64,000 bases of DNA from Daphnia pulex. Lineage: Eukaryota; Arthropoda; Branchiopoda; Diplostraca; Daphniidae. The notes beneath the pieces were generated by a model. That model was given only the letters and a program-made list of their open reading frames with translations, had not been told where the DNA came from and ran no database searches. Below are positions 25,225-36,329 of this stretch, one piece after another (the first letter of the stretch is position 1; the number at the start of each line of letters is the position of its first letter). Where the stretch lies: assembly GCF_021134715.1 (NCBI RefSeq), contig NC_060022.1:191001-255000 (forward strand), in the 5' to 3' direction. The position numbers and the translations under genes were made by a program.

Positions 25225-26562
25225 ATGCGGTGGTCAGTCGTGAAAGTTTTGCTGGCTCTGTTTATTTTGGTGTCAGGTTTTGGTATGCAGATGGTCTCCT
25301 CAGCATCACTACCCCAACAAAACGATGGTATACCATAATATTTATAAATATTTTCTTTATTTTTTGATTAATTGTCTTATTTATTCTCACGTCTAGCCCC
25401 CACTGAATTCGACAACGAAAACTCGCAATTAGTTGAAGAGAGTGACATGGACTATAATGGAGTAGAATCAAAACTTCCGCTGTCCGTTGGTGTTTCCGAT
25501 AGCGGCGCGACGCGCAAGTACACTCATGGTCACGGACTCGTAGTCTATCCCTCGTTGGAATCTTCATTTGGATCCAATAACCATTATGTCGGCCATCACA
25601 ATGGTTTGCCGAATTTAATCAAAGGAAGTTCTGACTGTCCGATACTGTCTGATGGACAGCAGCATGCGACAATTACTCCAAGTATCACATCATCGCCCGC
25701 TTTGATTGGAGAAACCAGCGTCCCAGTTGTCCTGTTCCCGACGGCTGACCAAGGAGAACTGGATTCAACGTTCAGTGACGTGTTGTCCCAATTGCAGACC
25801 AACATCGGCTTAGTGTCAACTGGCGGATTGATCGACGATTTGAATTTCGTCGACAAGGACACGGACGTTGTCATCGTCAAACCTCCACCCCAAGTTGAAG
25901 CTGTTGAAGCGGAACCTGAAGTCCTTGTTGATTCGCCTGTCGTCTCAAACTTGGCCAACATTCTTTTCACTTCTCCTTCCTCATCATCCAGTTCCACATC
26001 ATCCAGTTCTTCGTCGTCTAGCGACTCTATCAGTAGCGGTGGCATAACTGGTGGCGATATATCCTCAACGTCGATTGCGAACCCGTTCGCTTTATTTCTC
26101 AGTTTCGCATTGGTCGTCGTCGGCATTTTCGTCCTAAGTCTTCCCATTTGGATCCCATTTGTCATCGCCAAGAGACGCCGGTCACACGGACCATTCAGGA
26201 AGAAGACATTGGCTTTGGCGGGGATCAAAACACATGGAAATTCAGTACCCCATTATCTCCCGAATCAAGTAAAATTACCATACCGCAAATACAAAGCCGG
26301 TCCAGCGTTGCCTCAGCCAGAATACCATAGTACAACTATTGAGGACTATTATCGCCTTAGCGGCAATCCCAATTATTCGTACAACATGGACCTGAATGTC
26401 AAACCCTATTCCGCTCTATTTGGCAATTTATTTCCTTCGTATTCAAATCAATTCAGTGATCCCGGACCAATGAAATCAAAGGACCTCTACGGACCTCTAA
26501 GCAATTTCTTTTTGAAAGCCCGACGTCGAAATTCCTACGTCAAGATCGAGAAGAAACGTTAA
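25225..26562 (+). CDS. paralogue gene 3: 422-aa secreted/type I membrane protein
   Basis: Coding exons are 25225-25327 and 25397-26562, split by a 69-nt intron at the same place and phase (one base before, two after) as paralogue 1. Leader 1-27 ends in MVSSA, as in gene 1. The protein then goes almost directly to YTHGHGLVV near residue 76, so the long N-terminal half of genes 1 and 2 (ESQ repeats, His tract, basic cleavage site) is absent. Retained parts: PPPQVEAVEAE, VVSNLANI, a long Ser run, transmembrane helix about 267-291 followed by KRRR, TIEDYYR, and the SDPGPMKSKDLYGP tail. It is probably the membrane-proximal half of the family alone. No clear AATAAA was seen. Confidence 0.85.
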
Positions 26563-27012
26563 CTTGTTATGTATATAGCCACGCTTCTCTAAAGTGACCT
26601 TATTCTGGCATCGTTTATTGTACGTGTAGATGCTATTTTCCGTTAACATCCATATTTTTGTACTTGAAACTGAATGTATTTAATATATCATTAATGGTGT
26701 GTTCCCACAAATCAGATTTCATCAGGCAGGCCAATATTCTTATTATTTTATTTTTTGAAAGATTTACAGGAACTATATACTTCAATTCTATATATTCATT
26801 CAATTCTACATCGAACATCGGTCAACAACAGGTATGATTTGTTCTCAATTTCTCTGGCTCTCTGACGGTACAAGTCCATATTCTTTTTATATCTTATGTC
26901 TTAGTCTTAATCTTATAAGATTAAAAAGTCAGCATTAACTATTTATTTATTTGTTTTACACTGTTGAATTGAAGATTTATTATGCAATGCATGCATTAAT
27001 TTTTCTTATAAA

Positions 27013-27477
27013 ATGCCTGCTCCACCAGTCCACCCTAGATGGCGAAGGATGAAGAACTTAGAAGTCGCTATTGGTCAGTGGCTCAGTGCCCATCTCGCGG
27101 CAGTCATAGAAAACTGTTGTCTGATTTGGAATTTGGACCTTCTTGTTCTTGATCTTTGGAACAACAAATATGGCGAACACGTTGCCGTTGCGAGGGTCGG
27201 GTCGTCGGATAACATGAGAATAATGAGACTTATTAATAGCATGATAGCATCTAATAAGAAGGCTAACGTCAACAAATCGTGCCCGTACTTAAACACAAAA
27301 CAGCAGTGCAAGTGCAAAGCACCGTGGATTGTGGATGGAGAGAAGAAAACAGTTTCCCACAGTAGTTTGCTAATAAGTAAAAATGGTAGAATTTCAGCAG
27401 AGAGTGTAGTAAAAGTTCAAGTGTGTAAATTAAAATCTTTCAATGAGACCGAGAGTATAGATTTTGCAGTAAAGTAA
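27013..27477 (+). CDS. hypothetical 154-aa frame, doubtful
   Basis: An unbroken frame from ATG 27013 with a TATAAA only a few bases before the ATG, too close to serve as a promoter. No signal peptide; the Cys residues (CPYLNTKQQCKCK) fit no pattern I know. It is longer than most chance frames here, but codon content and context do not clearly support a gene. Its start overlaps an 18-bp sequence found again inverted at 41309-41326. Confidence 0.2.
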   Translation: MPAPPVHPRWRRMKNLEVAIGQWLSAHLAAVIENCCLIWNLDLLVLDLWNNKYGEHVAVARVGSSDNMRIMRLINSMIASNKKANVNKSCPYLNTKQQCKCKAPWIVDGEKKTVSHSSLLISKNGRISAESVVKVQVCKLKSFNETESIDFAVK

Positions 27478-27687
27478 CGATTGCAGAGAAATGAAAGAAA
27501 ATGTTGGGATCAATTGATTTTTTTAAAATCTTCATTCAGAATTGTTACTGGAGTTACTACTTACAATAGCCTAGCTTTACAACATATTTTCTAATTCTCT
27601 GTCCATCTTGTATCTGGCAGGAGAATGAGAATGAGGAAACTGCAAGAACCTGTGCCATACTTACCATATCCAAAGTGTCAAAGTTAG

Positions 27688-28000
27688 TATCGGTATCATT
27701 TTGTAATAACCCAAAATGTTGCTTGTTAATGTGTTGGTACGAAATGTTTATTTATCTTAAAATGTTTTTGTTTCTTCTTCCTACTGTGAAACAGGACTTA
27801 ATTTACTGAAAAACTCTGAAACTGCATGAATATGTAGGCTACTTATCAGATCCTACATGAACATCAATATCCTTTTGTAATAGTCCAAAAAGTTGCTCAA
27901 CAATGTGATAACAATTGATTATTTCTTCTTATAATATTTATTGTTTCATCTTCCTAATGTAAAACAGGGAATAGTTTACTGGTTTAGAAACTCGGAAATC
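27688..28000 (+). repeat. degenerate tandem duplication
   Basis: About 27688-27820 and 27868-28000 align by eye. Both contain TTTTGTAATA(AC/GT)CCAAAA, GTTGCT, a T-rich stretch, CTTCCTA(C/A)TGT, and (G)AAACAGG(G/A) then TTTACTG. The unit is about 180 bp. It ends in something like a splice acceptor, but no exon could be supported. Confidence 0.55.
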
Positions 28001-28213
28001 ATCGGCTACCTGCATCCTCTCTGCTGCTCCGCAAGTTTTAGATCGCAATTTTTCGTGAACTACCAGTTTGACCTAAAATGCAAAACTGCAGTTGATGAAC
28101 GATCATAAAGGTGTAAAACAATTAAATTGCCTAGTTATTGTCTTAAATACGCTGAATGATTCCTTACATTTTATGCAGCAACAAATCCTATCTGAAACAT
28201 GACGAAGACATTG

Positions 28214-28860
28214 CTAGAGATGACTTCTGGTTTCACTTTGGTGATGGAAACCGACTGGAGAAAGATATTCAAGAGACAACTCTTCAACTGCGGCTGGCTT
28301 CTTGGTTTCTACTACTTGTTCAACGACGGGTTCCGCTTCTGGAAGTATGACTACTTGTTCGATGACCTTAGGTTTCACAGGAACGACGGCGATTTCTTCG
28401 ATGACCTCTGGTTTCACTTCAACGATGGTAACGACTTCTACAACTGGAGCGACTGCAGGTGCGGTGGGAGTCAGAAGTGGTGGAAGATCTTCAATCGATG
28501 GTAAATCTGGGTTTGGTTTGTTTTCAATAACAAATTTATTTATTTTTTTTTTTTTTTGCAATAGCGATGGTGGTACAGCATAGGCGACTGAGGCTGGGGC
28601 AGCGTAGGCAATTGGAGCTGGAGCGGGAAAATCGTAAGTGTTTTGGGGTTGAACAGCACCCTGGACGGGCGAGTTGACCAAGTTAGTCGGTGCGGCCGAT
28701 ACGGTGGCAACCAAATGAGTGACCAAAATCTGCCAAAAGGAAATCAAATGGCACGAGTCTTTTTAAATTAAAACAATATTTTTAAGAGCGCCCATCAATT
28801 TTAAGTATTAAAGTTGAAGATGTTTGTATCGAAGTTGTTGTCTCTTACCAAAGGATTCAT
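28214..28860 (-). CDS. secreted Ala/Pro-rich cuticle-like protein, 175 aa
   Basis: Coding exons on the minus strand are 28860-28849 (MNPL, four codons) and 28729-28214, joined in phase 0. The leader MNPLILVTHLVATVSAAP is a clear signal peptide. The mature part starts with APAPIAYAAPASVAYAVPP, resembling the AAPA-type repeats of arthropod cuticular proteins, followed by a Lys run and VKPxVIE(E/Q) repeats (VEVKPEVIEE, VPVKPKVIEQ). There is no RR-type chitin-binding consensus. The repeat DNA continues past the apparent end in another frame (KVKPEVISS, about 28225-28245), so the present C-terminus may follow a frameshift. An extracellular matrix role is inferred. Confidence 0.7.
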
Positions 28861-28897
28861 TTTCGACTTGAGACTGAATCGAGAACTTGTCGGGAAC

Positions 28898-28959
28898 TGA
28901 CGATTAAACTAATAGGAGTTGCGATTCATTTTTATGTCACATACGGCAATTTTTATATA
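28898..28959 (-). promoter_or_regulatory. putative promoter of the cuticle-like gene
   Basis: TATATAAAA (28959-28951) lies upstream and a TCAGTT initiator at about 28898. The spacing (about 60 nt) is longer than usual, so one of the two may be wrong. Confidence 0.35.
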
Positions 28960-29669
28960 CCGGTACTTTTTATTGAACTGAGTATTAGTAGTCAATTATA
29001 CAACATTAAGTTGTTGCCCCGTGCACAAGTGCCACGTAAATTGTAACGAGAACACAGATGTTGGTTACCCTGATTTCAGAACTGGTTAAAACTGGGGACA
29101 TTGCGAGTTCAACGACACATTCTGTGCAACATTCTAGGTTTACTCCCATTTACGGATTTGTGTAGTTGTCTTACTCTTTTCAAACATTACTGAAAGTAAC
29201 TAATGTAACACCTGCAGTCGAATGATTAAAATGTCTCACTTGCACACGGGCTTGCGCAAAGAAGAGCAAAAATATAATTATGCAGTAACCTGATTTACTT
29301 GAGAATTCAAGCGCGATTAGATGATGTTTTTTTTGTTTTTTTTTCTGTTGTTTTTTTGTTGTTTTCGTTTATAACCGCATCCCTTGCAAAATCTTCTAAA
29401 GGTAACCTTTCTCCTTAACTTTTAATTCATTTCCTGTTTGACCAAGCGCCGTCTTCCGCTCCGTGGATAATATTTAATGACGAAATACGCTATCACGCCC
29501 AAGAGATAAATGGAGAAATGGAACGAAGAACCGTTTTCAGCGTCTCACCTGCATGGATGGTATTAACCATTGTATTTTTCGCCTAATTTCTTTAATTCCA
29601 TACATATATTATGAATACAGACTTGGCAGACGAGAAGACGACTTGGCAATCGAGACAGAAATATTTCGG

Positions 29670-29846
29670 TTTTGGTGATCGACACTACCAAGTACCAACA
29701 AACCTGACGCCTTAGATCCTGCCTTAAGAGGAGCTAGCCGCCTCGACCGAGAAATATCACTTGGAATACCAGACCTCACCGCAAAAGAGAAGATTCTCAA
29801 AGTGGTCTGCAAGAACCTCAGTTTAGCTTTGGATATGGACTTTTAA
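29670..29846 (+). pseudogene. fragment of an NVL/CDC48-type AAA ATPase
   Basis: One plus-strand frame reads NKPDALDPALRGASRLDRE, then ISLGIPDLTAKEKIL, and stops after DMDF. NxPDxLDPALRRxGRxDREI is the segment after Walker B (sensor 1 to arginine finger) of the AAA family. The GIPD and leucine-rich continuation are closest to nuclear VCP-like protein (NVL). Only this piece is present. Upstream the frame breaks (expected VLVIGxTN becomes VLVIDTT then shifts), and downstream a stop interrupts the domain. It is followed by a 3'-UTR-like tail with AATAAAG and (GATTAT)n, suggesting a retroposed or rearranged fragment. Confidence 0.7.
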
Positions 29847-29979
29847 GTTCATGTCTTAGAATGCAATGTAGGAGGGGATTGCTTGGCTTAGTGTCGAGGC
29901 TGGAGGCTGGCATGATAGCAGTGAATAGCTGAAATAAAGATTATGATTATGATTATAACTTTTTGTCACTATATTTGCG

Positions 29980-31676
29980 ACTTATTTTTCTTTTTTTATT
30001 TACAGGTTCTAAACTCCTGGTTTCTAAATTTTCAGATTGGCAGACTTTATGAGAAGTCATGTCCTTTCAAGACAGTCAACAAGGTCCCTTGTTTACTAAC
30101 CTGTTGGCTGCTACCCTTGAATCTCCTTTTTTTTTTACTTTCTTAAGCAGGTCATCTTTATTTGAGGTATTGCTTATTCTGTCGCTACAATCTTGTTTGA
30201 ATATTATTGCCATCCAAATAAATGTTCATTATGCTTACAGGGTAATCCTCCGCTCATGATCATGGACTTCATCCACTGGTGAAACACAAGTGAATGCTGT
30301 AATTCAAGACTGATAAATTGTGTAGTTAGATTCAATTACAAGTGCATATCTGGGCTCCCTTCATTTCTGTGGCCCCGTTTCCCTAACTAACCACTAATCA
30401 ACGCCCGCCGGTGGTCACTCACCCGCTGTGAAACCAGGAGGAGGGGAGGGCTCTGGTCGAACGGGGACTTGGAAGGCGCATGATCCGATGAAAACTTTTG
30501 GAGGGTCATGAGTCTAACCCGGAAGCCTAGTATGACTACATCTCCCCGGAAAAAACTTGCCTCGTACTTCTCTCTTCTTCTCGGTCCAGATAAATATCTC
30601 TGGGGGCCGTAGACATATCCTATAACAGCATGTGCGAGTTAAACAAAGCAACCCACTACCCAATGAAACAAAAAGCCATGGTTTATTATTTGCGCAAATC
30701 TCCGTCAGTCAAGTTACAAATTTTTCTAATTCAACAACTCGCGTAAAATTTTGCATCTAGTCTATTAGTGCAAATCGCGATTCCATCATGTGTTTGGTAG
30801 TTAAGAAAATGGTTGTTTAAAAAACAAACAATGGGGTGTTCTGTGTAGCCAAAAAACTCACCATTGTTTGTTTTTTAAACAACCATCTTCTTAACTACCA
30901 ATCACATAGGATCGCTATTTGCACTAATAGACTAGTGTAAAATTCCACCGAAATTGTTGAATTTGAAAAATTTGTAACTTGACTGACGCAGATTTCCGCA
31001 AAACTAAACCATCGCTTTTTGTCTCATTGCCGCAGCGGTGGTGGCGGGTTGCGTTTAACTCGTACAGAAGAAAAACATCTTGAACCGGACGCTCTGTTTA
31101 TTGAATTTTTTGAACATTTTAATAAAAAAATGGGTTCATATAATATATTTACTTTTATTTATTACAGATATTACATGGTTAAGGTTTAACATTGGTTTAT
31201 AGGGTTAAGGTTATAAATTTAAGGGTTAATGGTGTATGTTTTCGGGGTTTGAAGGATTGGAAGGTATATGTTTGTGGGGTTTGGAGATTAATTGGTAGGG
31301 CAACATTTGTAGGGTTATAGATTAACAGATTTTGTATCCAAACATGAAATATCCTCCCCCTCTCCAACATCCTCCACTTTCCTTTCCCAATCCCGAAAAC
31401 ATGTTTATTATTTGACATAAATATCCCATATTTGCTTTTGTTGCTTCTTAACTTCTTAACGGTAAACTGCAATCACGATGACAATTTAACAAAATAATGA
31501 TACAATTTCGGTAACACGACACCAGCAGTCCAGCACCAAGGAACGGCTAATTGAATTTGATGCAGAAAGATCTATCACCAGCAGAGGCTGAAACAACGTA
31601 CCACAGCGGACAGCAACAACGCGAACAAACACGATAAACCTGTAACCATAATGAAATGAATTAATTTTCAGTATCA
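29980..31676 (+). repeat. left arm of a 5.5-kb palindrome
   Basis: About 1.70 kb whose reverse complement is found at 33817-35528. Inner sections are nearly identical: a 63-codon frame reading HYGYRFIVFVRVVAVRCG is the same in both arms. The outer sections near 30060-30260 are more diverged. No transposase or reverse transcriptase frame is visible in the arm. Confidence 0.85.
30630..31070. mobile_element. nested 440-bp foldback element, left copy
   Basis: Terminal inverted repeats run from GAGTTAAACAAAGCAACCC (about 30637) to GGGTTGCGTTTAACTC (ends near 31063). The core is a long hairpin with GGTAGTTAAGAA, TTGTTTGTTTTTTAAACAAC and their complements around 30830-30895. It is probably a non-autonomous element that was inside the larger unit before the inversion. 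Confidence 0.7.
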
Positions 31677-33816
31677 ATCCATGTGTGAATTAGACTGGAA
31701 CGGAGAAGAAGGTGAAGACAAGACTTCAACTAGCTGTTAATCCTGCTTGTAAAAACTAATTACTATCGAGGAATTAATTCTGATGTGATTCTCACAAAAA
31801 TGACAAGTATAGCTTAACTACACATGCTCTCAGAACTATTCTTAGAACTGTAACAAAAGAATCTACAGTTGACTAGCTTTAATGAGAAATACAATTAAAA
31901 AATTTATTAAAATAATTACTTCAATATTTCTTAAGTGTTTCTTCAAGGGACTGAGCACACAGCAGCACAGGAAGCAAGAGAAAAACCTTTACCTGCCGCT
32001 TATGTCAAATCCATGTGAACATTGGGCAGCAACAAAGATGCTCATACTTCACCAGGCTGTTAATCCTATTAAGAAAAAAAATACCAACAGAAAACAGTAA
32101 GTGACAGCATAGTTACAGAAGATAAGTTTTTTTCATTGTTCTGAAGTGTGTCATACAAAAACACTTAACAGAATGAATGATATTACCATCATAAAAAGCA
32201 AACATCAGCAAAGAACTATTCATCAACTAATAATATCAGTAGCATTCAAGTTAGAAAGCTGTTCAACATAATTACCTTCATTGTTCTGAAGTTCAGTTCA
32301 TTCTGTTCAGTGTTTTTTACAATATGAAACATACAGCTGGTACAGGTAGCAAGAAGAGCACCTATCACCGGCTGGCTGCAACAAACCCATCTGCACATAG
32401 CACATATTGGACTGACACAAAGAAGCTCAGAATCCACCAGCCTGTTCTAAGAAATATATGAAAAAAAAACGATTCAATGAGTTAAATGCTCATCACAACA
32501 GTTAACTGAATTACCTCAGGTGCGAGTGACAATTTGTCAGCGTCCAGCTATTAATGTGCATTACTTGACATTGAAAACATCACGAAAGGGAATGGCAGCA
32601 AATTAGCACCAACTCCACATCAACAGTTAGGGCTAAATTCTTCATCGTAAGTGTTGTCATATCTGCAAAAGTCAATAAAATTTCAATTGGATATGGATTT
32701 GGAAAGAGATGAAAATGTTTCCTCTTAACTTGATATATATGATTTTTTATGTTGTAGAACCCTCTTCAGGATAGTCCTGGGCTATTTCAAACATTTAGAA
32801 GATTGCCTGCTTTGTTTTAACCACATTGTTGAAGGACGGGAGGATCCTACGAGGCTACGATTGAGCAATCGATAAAACTGAGAGCTCTTCTTCTTTAGCA
32901 GACTAAAATACAAAATTCATCGCCATCTATGATTCACATTTACAACTACTGATATGGAACAATAAGTCTTAGTTACGAAAGACAGCCGCCATTTTTATTC
33001 GAGCACTGATTGAAAGCGTATCGTTATCCGTATCCGTATGGCGTATTTTCCTTCCTCACATTTTTCTTCATAAAAATGGTATTTCCCGTTTTGATTATTA
33101 GATGTTACTGAATCATAATTATTTGTGTGTGAATTTAGTAATTTGTGTGGTAACCTAGCCTATAATTTCTACTTGGAAATTCCAGCTGATCATGTGGCCT
33201 GAGCAGAACCTGAGCATCTGTACATTTTGCCAAGATGTCGTCTCTTTTTCCTGTACCGGCTGTTTGTAAGAATCACTTCAGAACAAATCAGGTAAATATG
33301 TTCAACTTTCTAACTGTGAGACTTAGTTAGTTGGTGACTACTGACTATGTCTTAACTTGCCTGTCATAGAACTTTAGTTGTCTACCTTGGAAAAGCTTGC
33401 TAGCTGTAGGTTCCTTTGCAACGTTTTTTCTGAAGGATTGTGTAGTTGACTTTAACTTCTGTCATTTTTGTTTTTGTCATTTGAGATGCTGTGTCCTTGA
33501 TAGTAATTGAGTTTTTTTTGTGATTAACAGTCTGGGAAAGTCTGAGCTTCGTCGTTGCTGCCAATGTACACATGGACTGCTGTGTGTTTGGTCAAATGAA
33601 GAAATATGAACAACTGAAGTAATTATTTCAATCAACCTTCTTATTGTCTGGTGGTTTCAAAAAGCTCGCTAACTGACAATGAGAGATGTTTAGCTGTACT
33701 TGTGTCATTAAGCTAATTTTAGGTTTAGGCTTGTTAGGTAAGCTAATGATTTGTGTTAACTCTTGTAAATAACATAAAGTGACATTTATTCATCTTTCCA
33801 TTGACAGCATTTCCAT
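31677..33816. other. 2.1-kb spacer of the large palindrome
   Basis: Holds two diverged copies of a dispersed unit (about 31960-32080 and 32325-32465, sharing CACCAG(G/C)CTGTTAATCCTATT-like ends) related to 38160-38300. No transposase-like gene is seen. A weak two-exon frame is listed separately. Confidence 0.5.
33235..33510 (+). CDS. weak two-exon candidate, 65 aa
   Basis: ATG 33235 to donor CAG/GTAAAT (exon ends 33291), a 78-nt intron ending TGTCATAG, then 33370-33510 to TGA, in phase 0. The intron length is typical for the window. The product is Phe/Cys-rich with no recognisable domain. There is no clear promoter, so this may be chance. Confidence 0.2.
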
Positions 33817-35528
33817 TGATACTGAAAATTAATTCATTTCATTATGGTTACAGGTTTATCGTGTTTGTTCGCGTTGTTGCTGTCCGCTGTGGTACGTTGT
33901 TTCAGCCTCTGCTGGTGATAGATCTTTCTGCATCAAATTCAATTAGCCGTTCCTTGGTGCTGGACTGCTGGTGTCGTGTTACCGAAATTGTATCATTATT
34001 TTGTTAAATTGTCATCGTGATTGCAGTTTACCGTTAAGAAGTTAAGAAGCAACAAAAACAAATATGGGATGTTTATGTCAACAAATAATAAACATGTTTC
34101 CGGGATTGGGAAAGGAAAGTGGAGGATGTTGGAGAGGTGAGGGAGGATATTTCAAGTTTGGATAAAAAATCTGTTAATCTATAACCCTACAAATGTTGCC
34201 CTACCAATTAATCTCCAAACCCCACAAACATATACCTTCCAATCCTTCAAACCCCGAAAACATACACCATTAACCCTTAAATTTATACCCTTAAGGCCTT
34301 AACCCTATAAACCAATGTTAAACCTTAACCATGTAATATCTGTAATTAATAAAAATAAATATATTATATGAACTCATTTTTTTATTTTCTTGTTAAAATG
34401 TTCAAAAAATTCAATAAACAGAGCGTCCGGTTCAAGATGTTTTTCTTCTGTACGAGTTAAACGCAACCCGCCACCACCGCTGCGGCAATGAGACAAAAAG
34501 CGATGGTTTAGTTTTGCGGAAATCTGCGTCAGTCAAGTTACAAATTTTTCAAACTCAACAACTTCTGTCGAATTTTGCATCTAATCTATTGGTGCAAATA
34601 GCGATCCTATGTGATTGGTAGTTAAGAAGATGGTTGTTTAAAAAACAAACAATGGTGAGTTTTTTGGCTACACAGAACACCCCATTGTTTGTTTTTTAAA
34701 CAACCATTTTCTTAACTACCAAACACATGATGGAATCGCGATTTGCACTAATAGACTAGATGCAAAATTTTACGAGTTGTTGAATTAGAAAAATTTGTAA
34801 CTTGACTGACGGAGATTTGCGCAAATAATAAACCATGGCTTTTTGTTTCATTGGGTAGTGGGTTGCTTTGTTTAACTCGCACATGCTGTTATAGGATATG
34901 TCTACGGCCCCCAGAGATATTTATCTGGACCGAGAAGAAGAGAGAAGTACGAGGCAAGTTTTACTGGGGAGATGTAGTCATACTAGGCTTCCGGGTTAGA
35001 CTCATGACCCTCCAAAAGTTTTCATCGGATCATGCGCCTTCCAAGTCCCCGTTCGACCAGAGCCCTCCCCTCCTCCTGGTTTCACAGCGGGTGAGTGACC
35101 ACCGGCGGGCGTTGGTTAGTGGTTAGTTAGGGAAACGGGGCCACAGAAAAGGAGGGAGCCCAGATATGCACTGATAATTTTATCTAATTAACTACACAAT
35201 TTATCAGTCTTGAATTACAGCATTCACTTGTCGGTTTTCACCAGTGGATGAAGTCCATGATCAGTAGCGAAGGATTACCCTGTAAGCATAATGAACATTT
35301 ATTTGGATGGCAATAATATTCAAACAAGATTGTAGCGACAGAAAGCAATACCTCAAGTAAAGATGCCCGTTTTAGAAAGTAAAAAGGGAGATTCAAGGGT
35401 AGCAGCCAACAGGTTAGTAAACAAGGGACCTTGTTGACTTTCTTGAAAGGAGGACTTTTCATAAAGTCTGCCATGCAAATTTAGAAACCTGGAGTTTAGA
35501 ACCTGTAAATAAAAAAAGAAAATAAGTC
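33817..35528 (-). repeat. right arm of the 5.5-kb palindrome
   Basis: Reverse complement of 29980-31676. It includes the second copy of the nested foldback (about 34440-34880) and the block with GCCCCCAGAGATATTTATCT through the TTAGTTAGGGAAACGGGGCC region. A diverged piece of the latter recurs at 37785-38060. Confidence 0.85.
34440..34880. mobile_element. nested 440-bp foldback element, right copy
   Basis: Same inverted-repeat element as at 30630-31070, carried in the right arm in the opposite order, with GAGTTAAACGCAACCC at about 34456 and GGGTTGC ... GTTTAACTC at about 34860-34880. Confidence 0.7.
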
Positions 35529-35815
35529 ACATTGTTTATAATTTGTGTCATCAATGTGATCTAAAAGAATAAACAATTATCAGTATACACTCAAAAGTGT
35601 CTCTTAAACATTAGACGATAGACGTAAGTGGAGATCAATACTTTAAATACATATTAGACTGCAATGGAAATAGTTCAGTGACATGATAAGTGAACTTACA
35701 CATAAAACCACCAATCAGTTATCCAATCTTCTCTCGAGAAGATGAAATGAGAGATTGGTCTATGCTGGGGGCCTGGGGTTGGTGATCTAGCAAGTCCAAT
35801 ACAAACAGCAGATAA

Positions 35816-36249
35816 TTATGACTCCTAATAAAAGACGAGAAGAATATATGTTTCAGCAATACATGAAATGCATAAAGCTAGAGTTGGTTATTACCTGTAT
35901 CATTTCAATGGCACATTCAGTAGAATACAATGATTTTGAACAAAATAGTTGACGGTAGGCTGCACGACGGCCACGACCTTTCACATTTCCTCCTGTAAGT
36001 TGATGAGAAACATTAAGGTTATCCAACATATACACGGAATAGAACACATCACCGACAAGTTAGAGACGAAATCACTTGAATTTACCTATGAATTCATTGG
36101 TAATTTTCGAAGAAACTTTTGACAGCAAATGAGCAAAGCAAACGCCATTCCATAACTGACACAATCAACACGCCATCTATTTAACACGTCTCAAAACTCA
36201 ATATTTGAAGGACTGGTCTTAAGATACTCACAAAACTTGAAAAGTTCAT
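35816..36249 (-). CDS. candidate four-exon microprotein gene, 64 aa
   Basis: Minus-strand exons 36249-36232 (MNFSSF), 36155-36086, 35992-35895 and 35824-35816 join in frame with phases 0, 1 and 0. Donors are GTGAGT, GTAAAT and GTAATA; acceptors are TGTCAG, CTTACAG and TTATTAG. Introns are 76, 93 and 70 nt. The product includes ITNEFIGGNVKGRGRRAA and ends ...IEMIQES. No domain or signal peptide was recognised. Four consistent exons make chance less likely but do not exclude it. Four ETS boxes lie upstream (36330-36639), as expected of a housekeeping-type promoter. Confidence 0.4.
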
Positions 36250-36329
36250 ATTTGTTTGCTAAAACCTAGCATTCAATCCTTAGAACTGTACAGAAAACAG
36301 AGCTCACTTGCTAGTTTTATGCAAATTTT

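Noticed and set aside
33801-34007. 68-codon frame identical to one at 31486-31677
   Set aside because: The identity reflects the two palindrome arms. The conserved frame is a by-product of arm identity and has no evidence as a gene.
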